Below are positions 18,415-28,265 of a stretch of DNA of 64,000 nucleotides, one piece after another. The first letter of the stretch is position 1, and every line of letters begins with the position of its first letter. The position numbers and the translations under genes are program-made. Origin of the DNA: Haladaptatus sp. R4 (GTDB lineage: Archaea; Halobacteriota; Halobacteria; Halobacteriales; Haladaptataceae); NCBI RefSeq assembly GCF_001625445.1, contig NZ_LWHG01000003.1:1-64000 (forward strand), read 5' to 3'. The notes beneath the pieces were generated by a model. It was not told the origin of the DNA. It saw nothing but the letters and a program-made list of their open reading frames with translations, and searched no databases.

Positions 18415-19633
18415 CGATTCTCGTCACCGGAGGCGACGGCTACATCGGGTGGCCGACGGCGCTCCGAATCGCCGACCGAACTGACGAGCGCGTCATCAGC
18501 GTCGACAACTGCGGGCGGCGTCGTTGGTCGAAGAGATCGGTAGCCAGAGCGCGGTTCCGATCGCGACCCCGGAGGAGCGCGTGGCCGCCGCGAGCGACCA
18601 GTTGGGGATCACGAACCTCTCGTTCGTCCGTGGCGACCTCGTGGACCGTTCGTTCGTGGACGAACTCCTGTCCATCCACGAACCCGAGACGGTCGTCCAC
18701 GCGGCCGCACAGCCATCCGCACCCTACTCGCAGATCAACGGCGACCGGGCGAACTACACGCAGCACAACAACCTGCAATCGACGCGAAACCTCCTGTGGG
18801 GGTTGAAAGAACACGGGATGACCGACACCCACTTCATCGAGACGACGACGACCGGCGTCTACGGCGCGCCCGACTTCCCGATTCCGGAGGGGGGCGCGAC
18901 GATGGAGAACGAGGGGGAGCGCGACGACGTTCCGTTCCCGGCGATGGCGGGGAGTTGGTACCACCTGACCAAATCGCACGACGCGGCCAACCTGCGGCTT
19001 GCGCACAAGCAGTTCGGGGTTCCGATCAGCGACGTTCGGACGGCCATCATCTACGGCACCGAAACCGAGGAGACGAAGGCGTCAGACGCGTTGAAGACGC
19101 GGTTCGACTTCGACTACTACTTCGGCACCGTCGTCCACCGCTTCTGTGCACAAGCGGCCGCGGGCTACCCGCTGACGGTGTACGGGAAGGGCGAGCAACG
19201 GAAACCGTTCGCCAGCCTCGAAGACACCGTGGAGGGACTCGCGCGCCTCGCGCTCGCCGACCCTGCCGACCGGGGCGACGATTTCGCGGTGTACAACCAA
19301 GTGACGCGAGCCATCAGCATCGTGGAAATCGCCGAAACCATCGATTCGGTCGCCGCGGAGTTCGACTTCGATACGTCCGTCGAACACTTCGAAAACCCGC
19401 GCGAGGAGGACGAAACGCACGCGATGGAGATCGAAAACGACCGCTATATGAGTCTCATTGGCGACCAGCGACAGACGTTCGAGGAGGGAGTTCGGGACGT
19501 GCTGGGGACGCTCGCTCGCCACAGCGACCGGATCGAATCGCACGAGGACCGCTTCGTCCCCGACGTGCTGTTGGGTGACGGGACGACGGAAGCGAACGCC
19601 GAATCGGACTCGGTCTCGGCCGAGTCGGACTGA
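18411..19633 (+). CDS. UDP-sulfoquinovose synthase-like NAD-dependent sugar epimerase (SQD1/Agl3 family; frameshift near 18522)
   Basis: The NAD motif is TGGDGYIGWPTA, close to the GGDGY(C/I)GW of plant SQD1 and archaeal Agl3. Further SQD1-type segments are APYSQINGDRANYTQHNN, SWYHLTKSHDAANL with the catalytic Tyr-x3-Lys, DYYFGTVVHRFCAQAAAGYP and LTVYGKGEQ. A frameshift near 18522 interrupts VISVDNxGRRRLVEEIG, itself an SQD1-like segment. SQD1 and Agl3 add sulfite to UDP-glucose to make UDP-sulfoquinovose, for sulfolipid or N-glycan respectively. The reaction here is inferred by family. The acidic C-terminus extends beyond the family norm. Confidence 0.85.
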
Positions 19634-19727
19634 ATTACCGTTTGGACTGGATTACCGTTTTTATCGTTTCCCTGATTGCCCACGAGAGCCGACAGAGTTG
19701 TACGTGCCACCGTCGAGTGTCGTCCCG

Positions 19728-19988
19728 ATGACGCTCGACCATCGACGGCAGTTCATCTACGGGCAACTCGGATTGATGCTCATCGCGGCGGCCTGTCTGT
19801 CGATTCTCGGGCTACTCGCGGTCGAGACGTTTTTCCTCGTCTCGTTCGTCGGCCTGTTGATGTTGCTGGAACTCACGTCACCCGCACACGTCCGGCCGCG
19901 GTGGCAGTTACGACTTCGCTGGATACTGCTCGCGGGACTGGTGGCGTTCGGGTACGTCGTCGCCGTGCACGTTCTGAACGCGTTTTAA
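19728..19988 (+). CDS. Small three-helix membrane protein
   Basis: 86 residues with three strongly hydrophobic segments: QLGLMLIAAACLSILGLLAV, FLVSFVGLLMLLEL and WILLAGLVAFGYVVAVHVL. A basic loop PRWQLRLR lies before the last helix. It follows the sulfoquinovose-synthase-like gene by 94 nt in the same direction and is convergent with a glycosyltransferase. No family recognised. Confidence 0.6.
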   Translation: MTLDHRRQFIYGQLGLMLIAAACLSILGLLAVETFFLVSFVGLLMLLELTSPAHVRPRWQLRLRWILLAGLVAFGYVVAVHVLNAF

Positions 19989-20002
19989 CGTTCGTTCGGC
20001 TA

Positions 20003-21107
20003 TCAGTGATCCCCGTCGAGAATCGCCGTGTACCCCGCCATCATCGACTCGATATCGAACCCGTCGATCATGTACTCCCGAGCGATTCGTCCCCGCTCGG
20101 CGAGGTCGGTCCCGGCCAACGATTCGATACCGTCCGCGAGTGCGGTCGGGTCGTTCGGCCGAACGACCCGACGCCGCGAACCAGATCCGAGACGCCGCCC
20201 ACGTCGGTGCTCACGACCGGCGTCTCGCACGCTTGTGCCTCCCGTATCACCGCCGGTGGTCCCTCCGCCGACCGCGAGGACGAACACGTCCGCCGCGATC
20301 AGGAACGGACGCACGTCGTCCTGGTAGCCCGCGAACGTGACGTTCCCCGCGATTCCCCGTTCCGCGACGAACCGCTCGTAGTCGCCTCGTTTCGTGCCGT
20401 CGCCGACGAGCGTGAGGTGGTAGGTTCGCCCCTCCCTCGCGTCCAGTTCGGCCACGGCTTCCAGCAGGTTATCGACGCCTTTCACCGGGTCGAGGCGACC
20501 GACGTAGACGAGTTCGACGACATCCTCGCGGTCGAAATCGGCCGGTTCCGTCGCGTCCGGCGAATAGTGATCGAGGTCGATTCCCGTCGGGATGACCGAC
20601 GTCTTTCCCTCGGACGCGAACCGAACCAGTCCGTCGCGGACGTACTCACCCTGTCCGACGACGTGATCCGCGGCCGCGAACGTCAGTCGCCCGACCGAAT
20701 GGGTGTACAGTTTCGCCACCCAGTCCACGAACCAATTTCCGTAGAACCACTTGACGCCGACGAGGTTGCTCACGACGACGGTGGTATCGACGCCGAATCG
20801 ACGGCCAAGAAGCGCGCCAACCGAACAGACCGGGTAGAGATAATCGCCGATGACGAGTTCGTCCAGCGTCTGGAATATCCTCCTTCAGCAGGCGATAGAA
20901 TCCCGGCGTCGGAAGGGTGTAGCGCAGTTCCGGGACGAACCGCGCCGGATAGTATTTCACCGTGATGTTTGGTCCCTCGGGCGGGTTTCCGCGACCCTTC
21001 TCCGGATGGTAGAACACCACGTCGTGTCCCGCCGCCGCCAACCGCGGCGCGAGCAGTTGCGGGTCCGGTCTGACCAGCACCGTCGGATTCAGCAGTCCGA
21101 TCTTCAT
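20003..21107 (-). CDS. Glycosyltransferase family 4 (three frameshifts near 20167, 20273, 20877)
   Basis: Reading through three breaks gives a normal GT4 of ~367 residues. N-terminus MKIGLLNPTVLVRPDP, then HDVVFYHPEKG. Middle: VIPTGIDLDHY, the nucleotide-proximal strand, and LVYVGRLDPVKGVDNLL. C-terminus: PPAVIREAQACETPVVSTDV with the Glu of the E-x7-E region, then VRPNDPTALADGI. Each break is repaired by one or two bases in G/C-rich runs. GT-B fold enzymes of this type transfer sugars from nucleotide or lipid donors on the cytoplasmic face. It resembles the GT4 at 24144-25449 and probably adds a sugar to the same lipid-linked glycan. Confidence 0.85.
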
Positions 21108-21303
21108 CTGTCTCCCTAATCGGCGTATCGATAGTCAAATAGGTTCGCTGAAAGTTTCACTGTCCGGATGAATCGAAAATGCTTGCGGTGGGTGCGTGTC
21201 GTGCCGAATTTTTCCGATCCGAACACGTCTCGAACCCACACGAATTCCCCGTGCGGGCCGATAGATTCGTAAGTGTCTCCGTCGCGTACTGAACGGACTG
21301 TCG

Positions 21304-22985
21304 ATGAATCCTCGTTCCGCCGTTGCCCGTCACCCAGGAGACGTGCTCAAAGTCGTCGTCATCGTCGCGTGCTGGGTGCTGTTGGTCGGCGACGCTCGTG
21401 TCGTATTTCGGCGGCCGACTGTCACCGTACCTCCAAGCCGGTGTCGGAATCGTCGTTCTGTCGTTGGCCGCGTACGCGGTTTGGGCCCCGTCACGGCCGT
21501 CGTTCCCGGCGATCCGGCCCCTTCTCGCGGCGATAGTTGCTCTGGGCGTGTACTACCGCGCCTCCATCGTTTCGTTTCCCAGTAGCTACCTCGGGATGGA
21601 CCCAGACAAGTTCGCCACGGTCATGGTCTCCCTGATGGAGACGGGGCGGGTTGCAGGGCTCGACTTTCAGTTCTACGGGAAAGCGCCCACGTTTCTGCTG
21701 TCGGGTGCGCTGACCGGGAAGATACTGGGCGTGGGGGACCTCCGAATTTTGGACGTGTACGCCTACGTCTTCGGGATTTTCTTCCCGCTCCTCGCCTACG
21801 TCATCGCGCGCCGACTGTGGACCGACCGCGCCGGAATCTACGCAGCGCTGTTGGTCACGGTCGGTGCGACTTCCGTCATGTACGCCGTGATCACTGGCAC
21901 AGACGCTCGCCGTCGGGTTGTGGCTCCCGTTCCTCTACGTCCTCGGGCAGTATCTCCAGCACAAGCGCGGACGCGACCTCGCGCTGGCGTTCCTCTTCGC
22001 CGTCACGCTGGTGTACACGCACAAGATCACGACGCTCCTCGTCTTCGGAGCGGTCGTCGGCAGCGGCGCGCTCATCCTGCTCAAATCGGGTGATTGGCGG
22101 GACCGGCCGGTTCGTCGGGCGACGACGCCCTCGACCCTGTTCGTCCTCACGCTCCTCTCGGGCGTGCTCGTCCTCGTCCAACTCACCGTCATCACGGACT
22201 TCATCACGGGCGTCATCGGCCGACTGTTGTTGGCACTCCAAGTCGCGTCCGTGACGACGGTTCACGCCGTTCCGAAGGCGGCGAGACCGGTCGCGGCCGG
22301 GCCGCTGTACTTCCTGCTTCGTCGGGCGTACGGGCTGTCGTTGGTTCCCCTCGCCGGAATCGCTTGGCTCCTGCTGGCCCGCAAAGCGGAGTCGGACGAC
22401 GAGTGGACGCTGCTGGCCGGTATCGCGGTCTGTATCGTACTCACCGGAGTCGGTTCCGTGAGCGTCTCCGCAGTGAACCCGTCACGGATGTACTTCTACG
22501 TGGAACTGTTGTTGTGCGTCCTCGTCTCGATAACCCTCCTCACGCGATACGCAACCGGGCGGCGACGACGAACGCTCGCGGCCGCCGTCCTCGTGTTGTT
22601 GCTGATGTCACAGCTCGTTTCGCCGCTGGTCGTCCCCGACAGTCCGCAGAGCGACCGACAGTATCTCACGGCCGAGGAGGTCGCCGCGAAGCGCTTCAGT
22701 TCGCACGTCCCCGCACAAATCGCCACCGATCAGTACTACGCACAGGAGACCGTGAACCTACGAAATCCGGGCGACCAACGGGTGTACGTGGCCGCGGACG
22801 AGAACTTGATGAACGACACGGCGTTTCCCGACAGGGACTACGTCGCCTACCGTGAGAAGGCTCGCGTGTATCGACTGTACGGCAAGATGAAAGGCAGGTG
22901 GTCGCTCACGTACGATCCCGAGGTCGGGTTGGACCGCCACCGCGACCGCGTGTATGCGAACGGCGGCGTCGTCATCTACGATTGA
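21304..22985 (+). CDS. GT-C-like multi-pass membrane glycosyltransferase (frameshifts near 21389 and 21898)
   Basis: About 560 residues with ~11-13 hydrophobic helices and a C-terminal soluble domain. After the first TM a loop contains SYLGMDPDKFAT, with acidic residues where GT-C enzymes have their catalytic Asp. YVIARRLWTDRAGIYAA fits the GT39/PMT-like pattern. The C-terminal ~100 residues end DRVYANGGVVIYD, a common ending in archaeal membrane glycosyltransferases of this type. Two breaks are each repaired by a small indel. Likely role: transfer of a sugar from a polyprenyl-phosphate sugar on the outer face. Confidence 0.75.
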
Positions 22986-23019
22986 ACGGGCGTCTCGGAT
23001 AGAAATACGCCGTCGATAC

Positions 23020-24060
23020 TTACGACCGACGTTCCACGGGTGCTCCGACCGTCTGTAGCTTTCCATCCATCCCGTCGAGCATCGCCAGCAGTTCCGTTTT
23101 CGAGAGCTCTCGCGCGTCCTCGGACGTGTACTCGCCCGCGAGCGAACGTCCCGCGTCATCGTCGGGCATCGATCCCTCGTTCGGGTAGAGGACGAAGCGG
23201 GTGTCCTCCTCGACCGCGTGTTTCACCTCGTCCTCCGAGACGAGTTTCTCGTGGTAGCGCTCGGTCGGCCCGGAACCGACGATTCTCGTCGGGATTTCCT
23301 CCGGTCGATGACCGAATTGGGTCGCGTACTTCTCCCGAAGCGCATCTGCCAACGTCCCCAGTTTGAACGCGGGCATCTTGCGGACGGCGACTTCGCCGCC
23401 GTCGGTCGCTCCGTAGGTTTCCACGACGAACTCGGCCGCGTCCTCCGGTCGCATGACGAACCGCGTCATTTCGGCGTCGGTGACGGTGATCGGTCCGCCC
23501 GCCCGAATCTGTTCGATGAACACCGGGACCACCGAGCCACGTGTCCCGAGCACGTTTCCGAACCGGACACAGCCGAATCGGGTGTCTCGACTGTTCTCGT
23601 TCGCTGCGACGGTCAGTCGTTCGGAGAGCAACTTCGTCGCGCCCATCGCCGAGACGGGGTTCGATGCCTTGTCCGTACTGACGGCGATGACGGCTTCCAC
23701 ATCCGTTTCCATCGCGGCGTGAACCACGTTCTCGGTTCCCTCTACGTTCGTCTTGACCGCCTGAAACGGGTCCCGTTCCACGATTCCGACGTGTTTGAGC
23801 GCCGCGGTGTGAAAGACGACGTCGATACCGTCCATCGCTTCCACCATCTCGTGGAACTCACGCACGTCCTTGTACGACGTTTTCAGTTGGCGTGGATACT
23901 GACGTCCGAGTTTCGTCTCCATCCAGTGGAGTCGTCCCTCGTCGTTGTCGATGACACGAACCAGTTCCGGGCCATCCTGCAACACCCGTCGAACCAGTGC
24001 CGAACCGATCGAACCACACCCACCGGTAATGAGCACTCGCTTGCTACTCAGTGTTGTCAT
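23020..24060 (-). CDS. CapD/FlaA1-type nucleotide-sugar 4,6-dehydratase/epimerase
   Basis: 346 residues, intact. NAD motif ITGGCGSIGSALV. Family signatures are VVFHTAALKHV, AVKTNVEGTENVV, VSTDKASNPVSAMGATK (Met-x3-Lys replaces the usual Tyr-x3-Lys, as in FlaA1/CapD/PseB) and GNVLGTRGSVVPVF. These enzymes remove water from UDP-GlcNAc to give a 4-keto-6-deoxy sugar. With the DegT aminotransferase and acyltransferase at 27.7-29.4 kb this suggests a diamino- or acylamino-deoxy sugar. I start at the ATG ending at 24060, directly before TTLSSKRVLI. Confidence 0.9.
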   Translation of the reverse strand: MTTLSSKRVLITGGCGSIGSALVRRVLQDGPELVRVIDNDEGRLHWMETKLGRQYPRQLKTSYKDVREFHEMVEAMDGIDVVFHTAALKHVGIVERDPFQAVKTNVEGTENVVHAAMETDVEAVIAVSTDKASNPVSAMGATKLLSERLTVAANENSRDTRFGCVRFGNVLGTRGSVVPVFIEQIRAGGPITVTDAEMTRFVMRPEDAAEFVVETYGATDGGEVAVRKMPAFKLGTLADALREKYATQFGHRPEEIPTRIVGSGPTERYHEKLVSEDEVKHAVEEDTRFVLYPNEGSMPDDDAGRSLAGEYTSEDARELSKTELLAMLDGMDGKLQTVGAPVERRS

Positions 24061-24143
24061 ATTTTCTCTCCCGATTGTCAAACCACTCACACTAACTTAT
24101 CGGTTGTGCCCATGCCCGAGACCGCGTTCAGGCTCCGATTTAT

Positions 24144-25449
24144 CTAATTACTACCGATCTGTTCTTGAAATATGTCTCTGTATCGAACATACAATTCCGT
24201 CTGCGAGTACTGCTGTTCGACGTGTCGTCTCGCCGTCGATCGAAGTTCCTCGGAATCGCTGGTGACGACGGACGTGATCGCTTCGGCGACTTCACCCGGT
24301 TCGTCCCGCGAGACGACGCTTCCGGCGGCGACGATTTCGCGTGCGCCGCCGACATCGGTGGTGACGACGGGCAGTCCACAGGCCTGTGCTTCCATCAATA
24401 CCGTCGGAAACCCCTCCGAAACCGACGTGAGCACGAGCACGTCGGCCTCGCGGTAGTACTCCCGGACGTTCGACCGAAAGCCCTCGAATCGGACGACGTC
24501 GCTCAACTCCAACTCCTCCGCCAGCGTCTCGTATCGTTCGCGCTCCTCGCCGCCACCGACGATGGTGAGGTCGTAGTCGGTACCCGTCTCGTCCCGTAAT
24601 CGCTTCACGCTTCGAAGGAGCAGCGGGATGTTTTTCACGGGGGCCAACCGTCCGACGAACAGCAGGTTTACCCGTTCGTCCGCGTGCGTTCGTCCACTCA
24701 CCTTCGTTCGGTTGCGTCCACGTTCCCACCCCTGTTCGCTCGCCCATCCGCATCCTGTTCGTTCACGCCTGCTCGCCTGCCCGCATCCTCCCGTTCGCCC
24801 ACGCTCGCTCGCTTCCGCTCGCGGCCGTCGGCCGCATCCTCGGTGGCCGTGAAATGGTCCACGTCGATGCCGTTCGGAATCACGGTGATCTTTTCGGCCG
24901 GTGCGAACCGCGTCAGTCCCGTTCGCATGTACTCGCCCGGGACGACGAGGTGGTCGCTGAGTGCGAACGTACACCGTCCGACGGTGTGGGTGTATATCGC
25001 CGCGATGGAATCGACGACGGACTGTCCGTACGACCAGCGAACACCGACGAGCACGTCCACGCTGACGATACAGGGAGTGCGGAGCAGGGCGGCGAAGAGT
25101 GTCGTGACGAGACACGGCAGGTAGATGTAGCTGGTCACGAACGCCACGTCGGCCCGGCCGATCAGCGAGAACAGTTGGGTGAAAAACGACGGCAACGGGA
25201 TCGGATACCGGACGCCAGGAACGAACCACGCGTCGTAGAACACGTAGTCCGCGTCGTCCACCGTCTCCATCCTGTCCTCGGCTTCCTTCGGGATGACGAC
25301 GGAGACCCGGTTGCGTCGTCGGCCAACTGCTGGGTCAGCATCTTCGTCTCCGGCCGCGGCGTCTTCGCCGGATTGACGAGCACGAATTCGTTTCCGCCGT
25401 CACTATCGCCGTCGATTTCACTACCGCCGTCCTCCCCCCACTGAACCAT
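24144..25449 (-). CDS. Glycosyltransferase family 4 with a low-complexity insertion (frameshifts near 25308 and in 24700-24850)
   Basis: The N-terminal domain includes NEFVLVNPAKTPRPETKML; after a break near 25308 it continues RVSVVIPKEAEDRMETV, then DADYVFYDAWFVPGVRYP. IPNGIDVDHFT marks the domain boundary. The C-terminal GT4 domain has LLFVGRLAPVKNIPLLL, FEGFRSNVREYY and EGFPTVLMEAQACGLPV with the E-x7-E motif. Between the domains lie ~60-70 residues of charged low-complexity sequence (ERKRASVGEREDAGRR) encoded by short repeats; one frame change falls in it. The insertion sits just where the two Rossmann domains meet, which is unusual. Confidence 0.8.
24735..24850. repeat. Short imperfect CGCTCGC / CCGCATCCT repeats inside the GT4 gene
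   Basis: The plus strand carries three copies of CCGCATCCT (about 24747, 24781 and 24832) separated by runs of CGCTCGC, TTCGCTCGC and similar. They encode the charged linker of the GT4 protein. This looks like slippage-prone expansion inside a gene. Confidence 0.55.
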
Positions 25450-25513
25450 ACCACGGACGACGACGGTTCGGTACAAAACGCTAGGGCGTCGGTACACGCT
25501 CGTTTCCGTTGGA

Positions 25514-26555
25514 TTAGACGCTCACGTCCGAGTGGATAACGTAATTCGCGTAGACGTAGAGGAGCACGAGCGGCAAGTAGGCGGCGAAAATCCTGTTCGT
25601 GGACGACGACGCTCGCGGCCACCCCGGGTGGAACTCCCAACGCCACGAGTACCGTCGTCCCTGTCACCTCCGTGATTCCGATGCCGCCGATCGAGATGGG
25701 GAGCACGGTGACGGAGTACACCAGCGTCGGAATGAGCAGGTAGAGCAGCGGCGACAGTTCCAACCCCTGACTCGTGCTGATGACGCCGAACCGAATTCCC
25801 GAGAGCACGACGAACGACAGAAACAGCAACCCCGCCGACTTGACCTTGTTCGGCGAAAGGATGTCGTGTTGCATCTCGGCGGCCGACGACAACAGTTTCG
25901 GCGCGCGGTCGGAGATGAACGACGGGAGGTCGACCCACGCCAGCAGGAACACGCCGACGGGAATCGAGAGGTACGCCCCGGCGCTGACGAGCAAGACGAG
26001 GGCCAGTCCGCGTTCGAGGTACTGAACCAGCAGGAACAACCCGGCCAGTGCGACGAGGCCGTTTATCGCGGCGATCATCTGCAGTTGGACGCCCTTGATG
26101 ACGAACGCCCGCCGTAGTTTGATTCCTGTGTACTTGTTCAGGATGAGCGGCGTCGTGGCGAGCGTCCCGAGTCGCGTCGGCAGAAACGAGTTGACGACGA
26201 AATCCACCGTATCGACCTTGAATATCGGTAGGAACCGTATCTTCTCGTACTCCTCGTACAGCAACTGCAACGACCGAGACGTGAGGAAGACGGGGAGCAC
26301 GACGACCGGGACGAGCAACACGAGATAGATTGCTTTCATCTGGAACATCGTTTCGAAGGCCTGTTCGACGGGGAACTTCCACAGCAGGTACCCGAACGAC
26401 CCGACGGACACCAGCACCTTCAGGACCGTGACGACGGCGCTCCACCGCGAATCCGTGTCGTCGGCGGATTCATCGGTATCCCTCTCCTCGTCGCGGTGCT
26501 CGTCGCTGTGTCTTCCCTCGTCGAGTTCTCTCGCGTCGGGTTCTTCCTCGTTCAT
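25514..26555 (-). CDS. Lysylphosphatidylglycerol-synthase-TM/UPF0104-like membrane protein, AglD-C-terminus type (frameshift near 25593)
   Basis: About 347 residues. An acidic, disordered N-terminal ~35 residues precedes seven to eight TM helices. Segments LVPVVVLPVFLTSRSLQLLY, PTRLGTLATTPLILNKY and YSVTVLPISIGGIGITEVTG match the LPG-synthase TM/UPF0104 family. The frame breaks near 25593, after which the restored frame reads IFAAYLPLVLLYVYANYVIH and ends at 25514. In haloarchaeal AglD, a domain of this kind is the C-terminal half fused to GT2. Here the GT2 is the separate gene directly upstream. Possible lipid-carrier flippase role, inferred. Confidence 0.82.
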
Positions 26556-26575
26556 GAATCACGTTCCTCCGGAAA

Positions 26576-27577
26576 TCATCGGAGATACGACCCCACGAGC
26601 GTTCGGGCGATGCCGATGCCGTACCCGAGTTTCGGTTTCTTCGTCGTGCTCGCCTGCCGCCGTTCGACAGTCACCGGTACCTCCTCCAATCGAAACCCGT
26701 TTTTCCGTACTTCGACCAACAACTCTACCGCACAGAAGCGCTCTTCGACCCACGAAATCCGGTCGAGGGTATCGATGGTGACCGCCCGAAAGCCGTTGGT
26801 TGAGTCGGTGATGGAGGACTTCGTGAGGACGTTGATGAGCGTCGTGAACGCCCAGATGCCGCCGCGACGAACCGGCCCGTTTTCGGAGGAGTCGGTTCCG
26901 AGATAGCGTGATCCGATGACGTAATCCGCCTCGTCGGCGAGGACGGGAGCGACGAGGCGTTCCACCTCGTCGCCGCGGTGCTGACCGTCCGCGTCCATCC
27001 CGACGACGATGTCCGCCCGTCGTCGTCTGGCGATTTCGAAGCCGGTTTTCAGCGCGCCACACTGTCCCGTGTTGACCGTGTGTTCGACCACCAACGCGCC
27101 CGCGCTGCGGGCCGCGCGGGCGGTGCCGTCCATCGACCCGTCCGAAACGACGAGCGGGACGATGTCGTGGTCGAAGAGCGATTCGGGAAGCGATTCGACC
27201 ACCGCGCCGACCGTTTCCGCCTCGTTGTAGGCCGGAATGACGACGTAGATCGAATTCTCGTCCGGGTCGTCGGAAACGTCCCGAATCGCCCGCTCTCGAA
27301 TCAGCGAGTTGAACTTCCGCTCGGTCCGGACGCTCCTGCGCCGAAGCAGGACGGCGAAACCGAGCGTGACGACTAGGGCGAGAACGGCCACCAGTTCCGC
27401 GGCACCCACACCGCGCAGGAGCGTACCGATTTGCGGTGCGACTGCGACGACGAGGATGACGAACGCGCCGAGCAGCGCCGCTCCGAGTTCGTATCGCTCG
27501 AAGCGGGTTCGGTAGCGTTCAAAACCCACACCGAGCACCCCGACGAAGAGGACGAGATAGACTACCCGAGGAATCAT
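26576..27577 (-). CDS. GT2 glycosyltransferase (dolichyl-phosphate sugar synthase-like) with N-terminal DUF2304-like membrane region
   Basis: 333 residues, intact. Residues ~1-95 carry three TM helices followed by SVRTERKFNSLIRERAI, a pattern like stand-alone DUF2304 proteins (helices, then a basic amphipathic segment). The GT2 domain starts at ~105: VVIPAYNEAETVGAVVESL, VSDGSMDGTARAA, GMDADGQH (DxD-like metal site) and VIGSRYLGTDSSENGPVRR. The closest functional families are DPM1/AglJ/AglD N-terminal domains, which charge polyprenyl phosphate with a sugar. It lies 20 nt upstream of the AglD-like TM gene, so both may act as a split AglD. Confidence 0.85.
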   Translation of the reverse strand: MIPRVVYLVLFVGVLGVGFERYRTRFERYELGAALLGAFVILVVAVAPQIGTLLRGVGAAELVAVLALVVTLGFAVLLRRRSVRTERKFNSLIRERAIRDVSDDPDENSIYVVIPAYNEAETVGAVVESLPESLFDHDIVPLVVSDGSMDGTARAARSAGALVVEHTVNTGQCGALKTGFEIARRRRADIVVGMDADGQHRGDEVERLVAPVLADEADYVIGSRYLGTDSSENGPVRRGGIWAFTTLINVLTKSSITDSTNGFRAVTIDTLDRISWVEERFCAVELLVEVRKNGFRLEEVPVTVERRQASTTKKPKLGYGIGIARTLVGSYLR

Positions 27578-27719
27578 CGTTCACCACCAACCACGCACCG
27601 GCCCATAACCATTGACAATTATCTAACTATTTCGGTGCGGTAATTCCAAAATTCACGCCCGACAGAAAGATCCGGAATCTGCCAAACCGTTAAGCGACGA
27701 ACCGTCGTAGCGGGCGGAG

Positions 27720-28205
27720 ATGGCCGACGACATCGAATCACGTGACAAGGTGTTCGAGTGGGCGCGACTCGTCAACACCGACAATCTCGAACTGGGGGAG
27801 AACGTGGAGATAGACGACTTCGTGCTGGTGAACGCCGGTGACGGGACGTACATCGGCGACAACTCGTGTCTCCACTCCGGGACGAAACTCATCGGCGGCG
27901 GAGAGTTCTACATGGGGAGGAACTCCGTCGTCACGTACAACTGCGTCCTCGTGACCGGGTACCCGAAGTTCACCTCGCACATGAGTTCCGGTGTCCCGGC
28001 CGACGAAAAGGACCGGGTTCAAGGGACGATACGCATCGAGGACGAGGTGTTCGTCGGTTCGGGGTCGGTCGTCATGCCCGACGTGACGCTCGGCGAGGGG
28101 GCCGTCGTGGGCGCACTGTCGTACGTGGACGAGGACGTGCCGCCGTGGACGATTCGCTATCCGGACGGTACCGAGATGGCTCGTCCGCAGTTCGAACCGT
28201 ACTGA
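27720..28205 (+). CDS. Hexapeptide-repeat (LpxA-like) acyltransferase
   Basis: 161 residues, intact. Left-handed beta-helix repeats are visible as ENVEIDDFVLVNAGDGTYIG, NSCLHSGTKL, GRNSVVTYNCVL, VFVGSGSVVMPDVTLGEGAVV and GALSYVDEDVPPWTI. The family (WbbJ/NeuD-like) transfers acetyl or other acyl groups to sugars. It precedes the DegT aminotransferase by 60 nt in the same direction, a common pairing: the aminotransferase makes the amino sugar and this enzyme acylates it. Confidence 0.88.
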   Translation: MADDIESRDKVFEWARLVNTDNLELGENVEIDDFVLVNAGDGTYIGDNSCLHSGTKLIGGGEFYMGRNSVVTYNCVLVTGYPKFTSHMSSGVPADEKDRVQGTIRIEDEVFVGSGSVVMPDVTLGEGAVVGALSYVDEDVPPWTIRYPDGTEMARPQFEPY

Positions 28206-28265
28206 CCGCCGGATAGCTGTTCCGCCGCAAGGGTAATGTTCATCGTCGTTGACAACTGACGCAGA

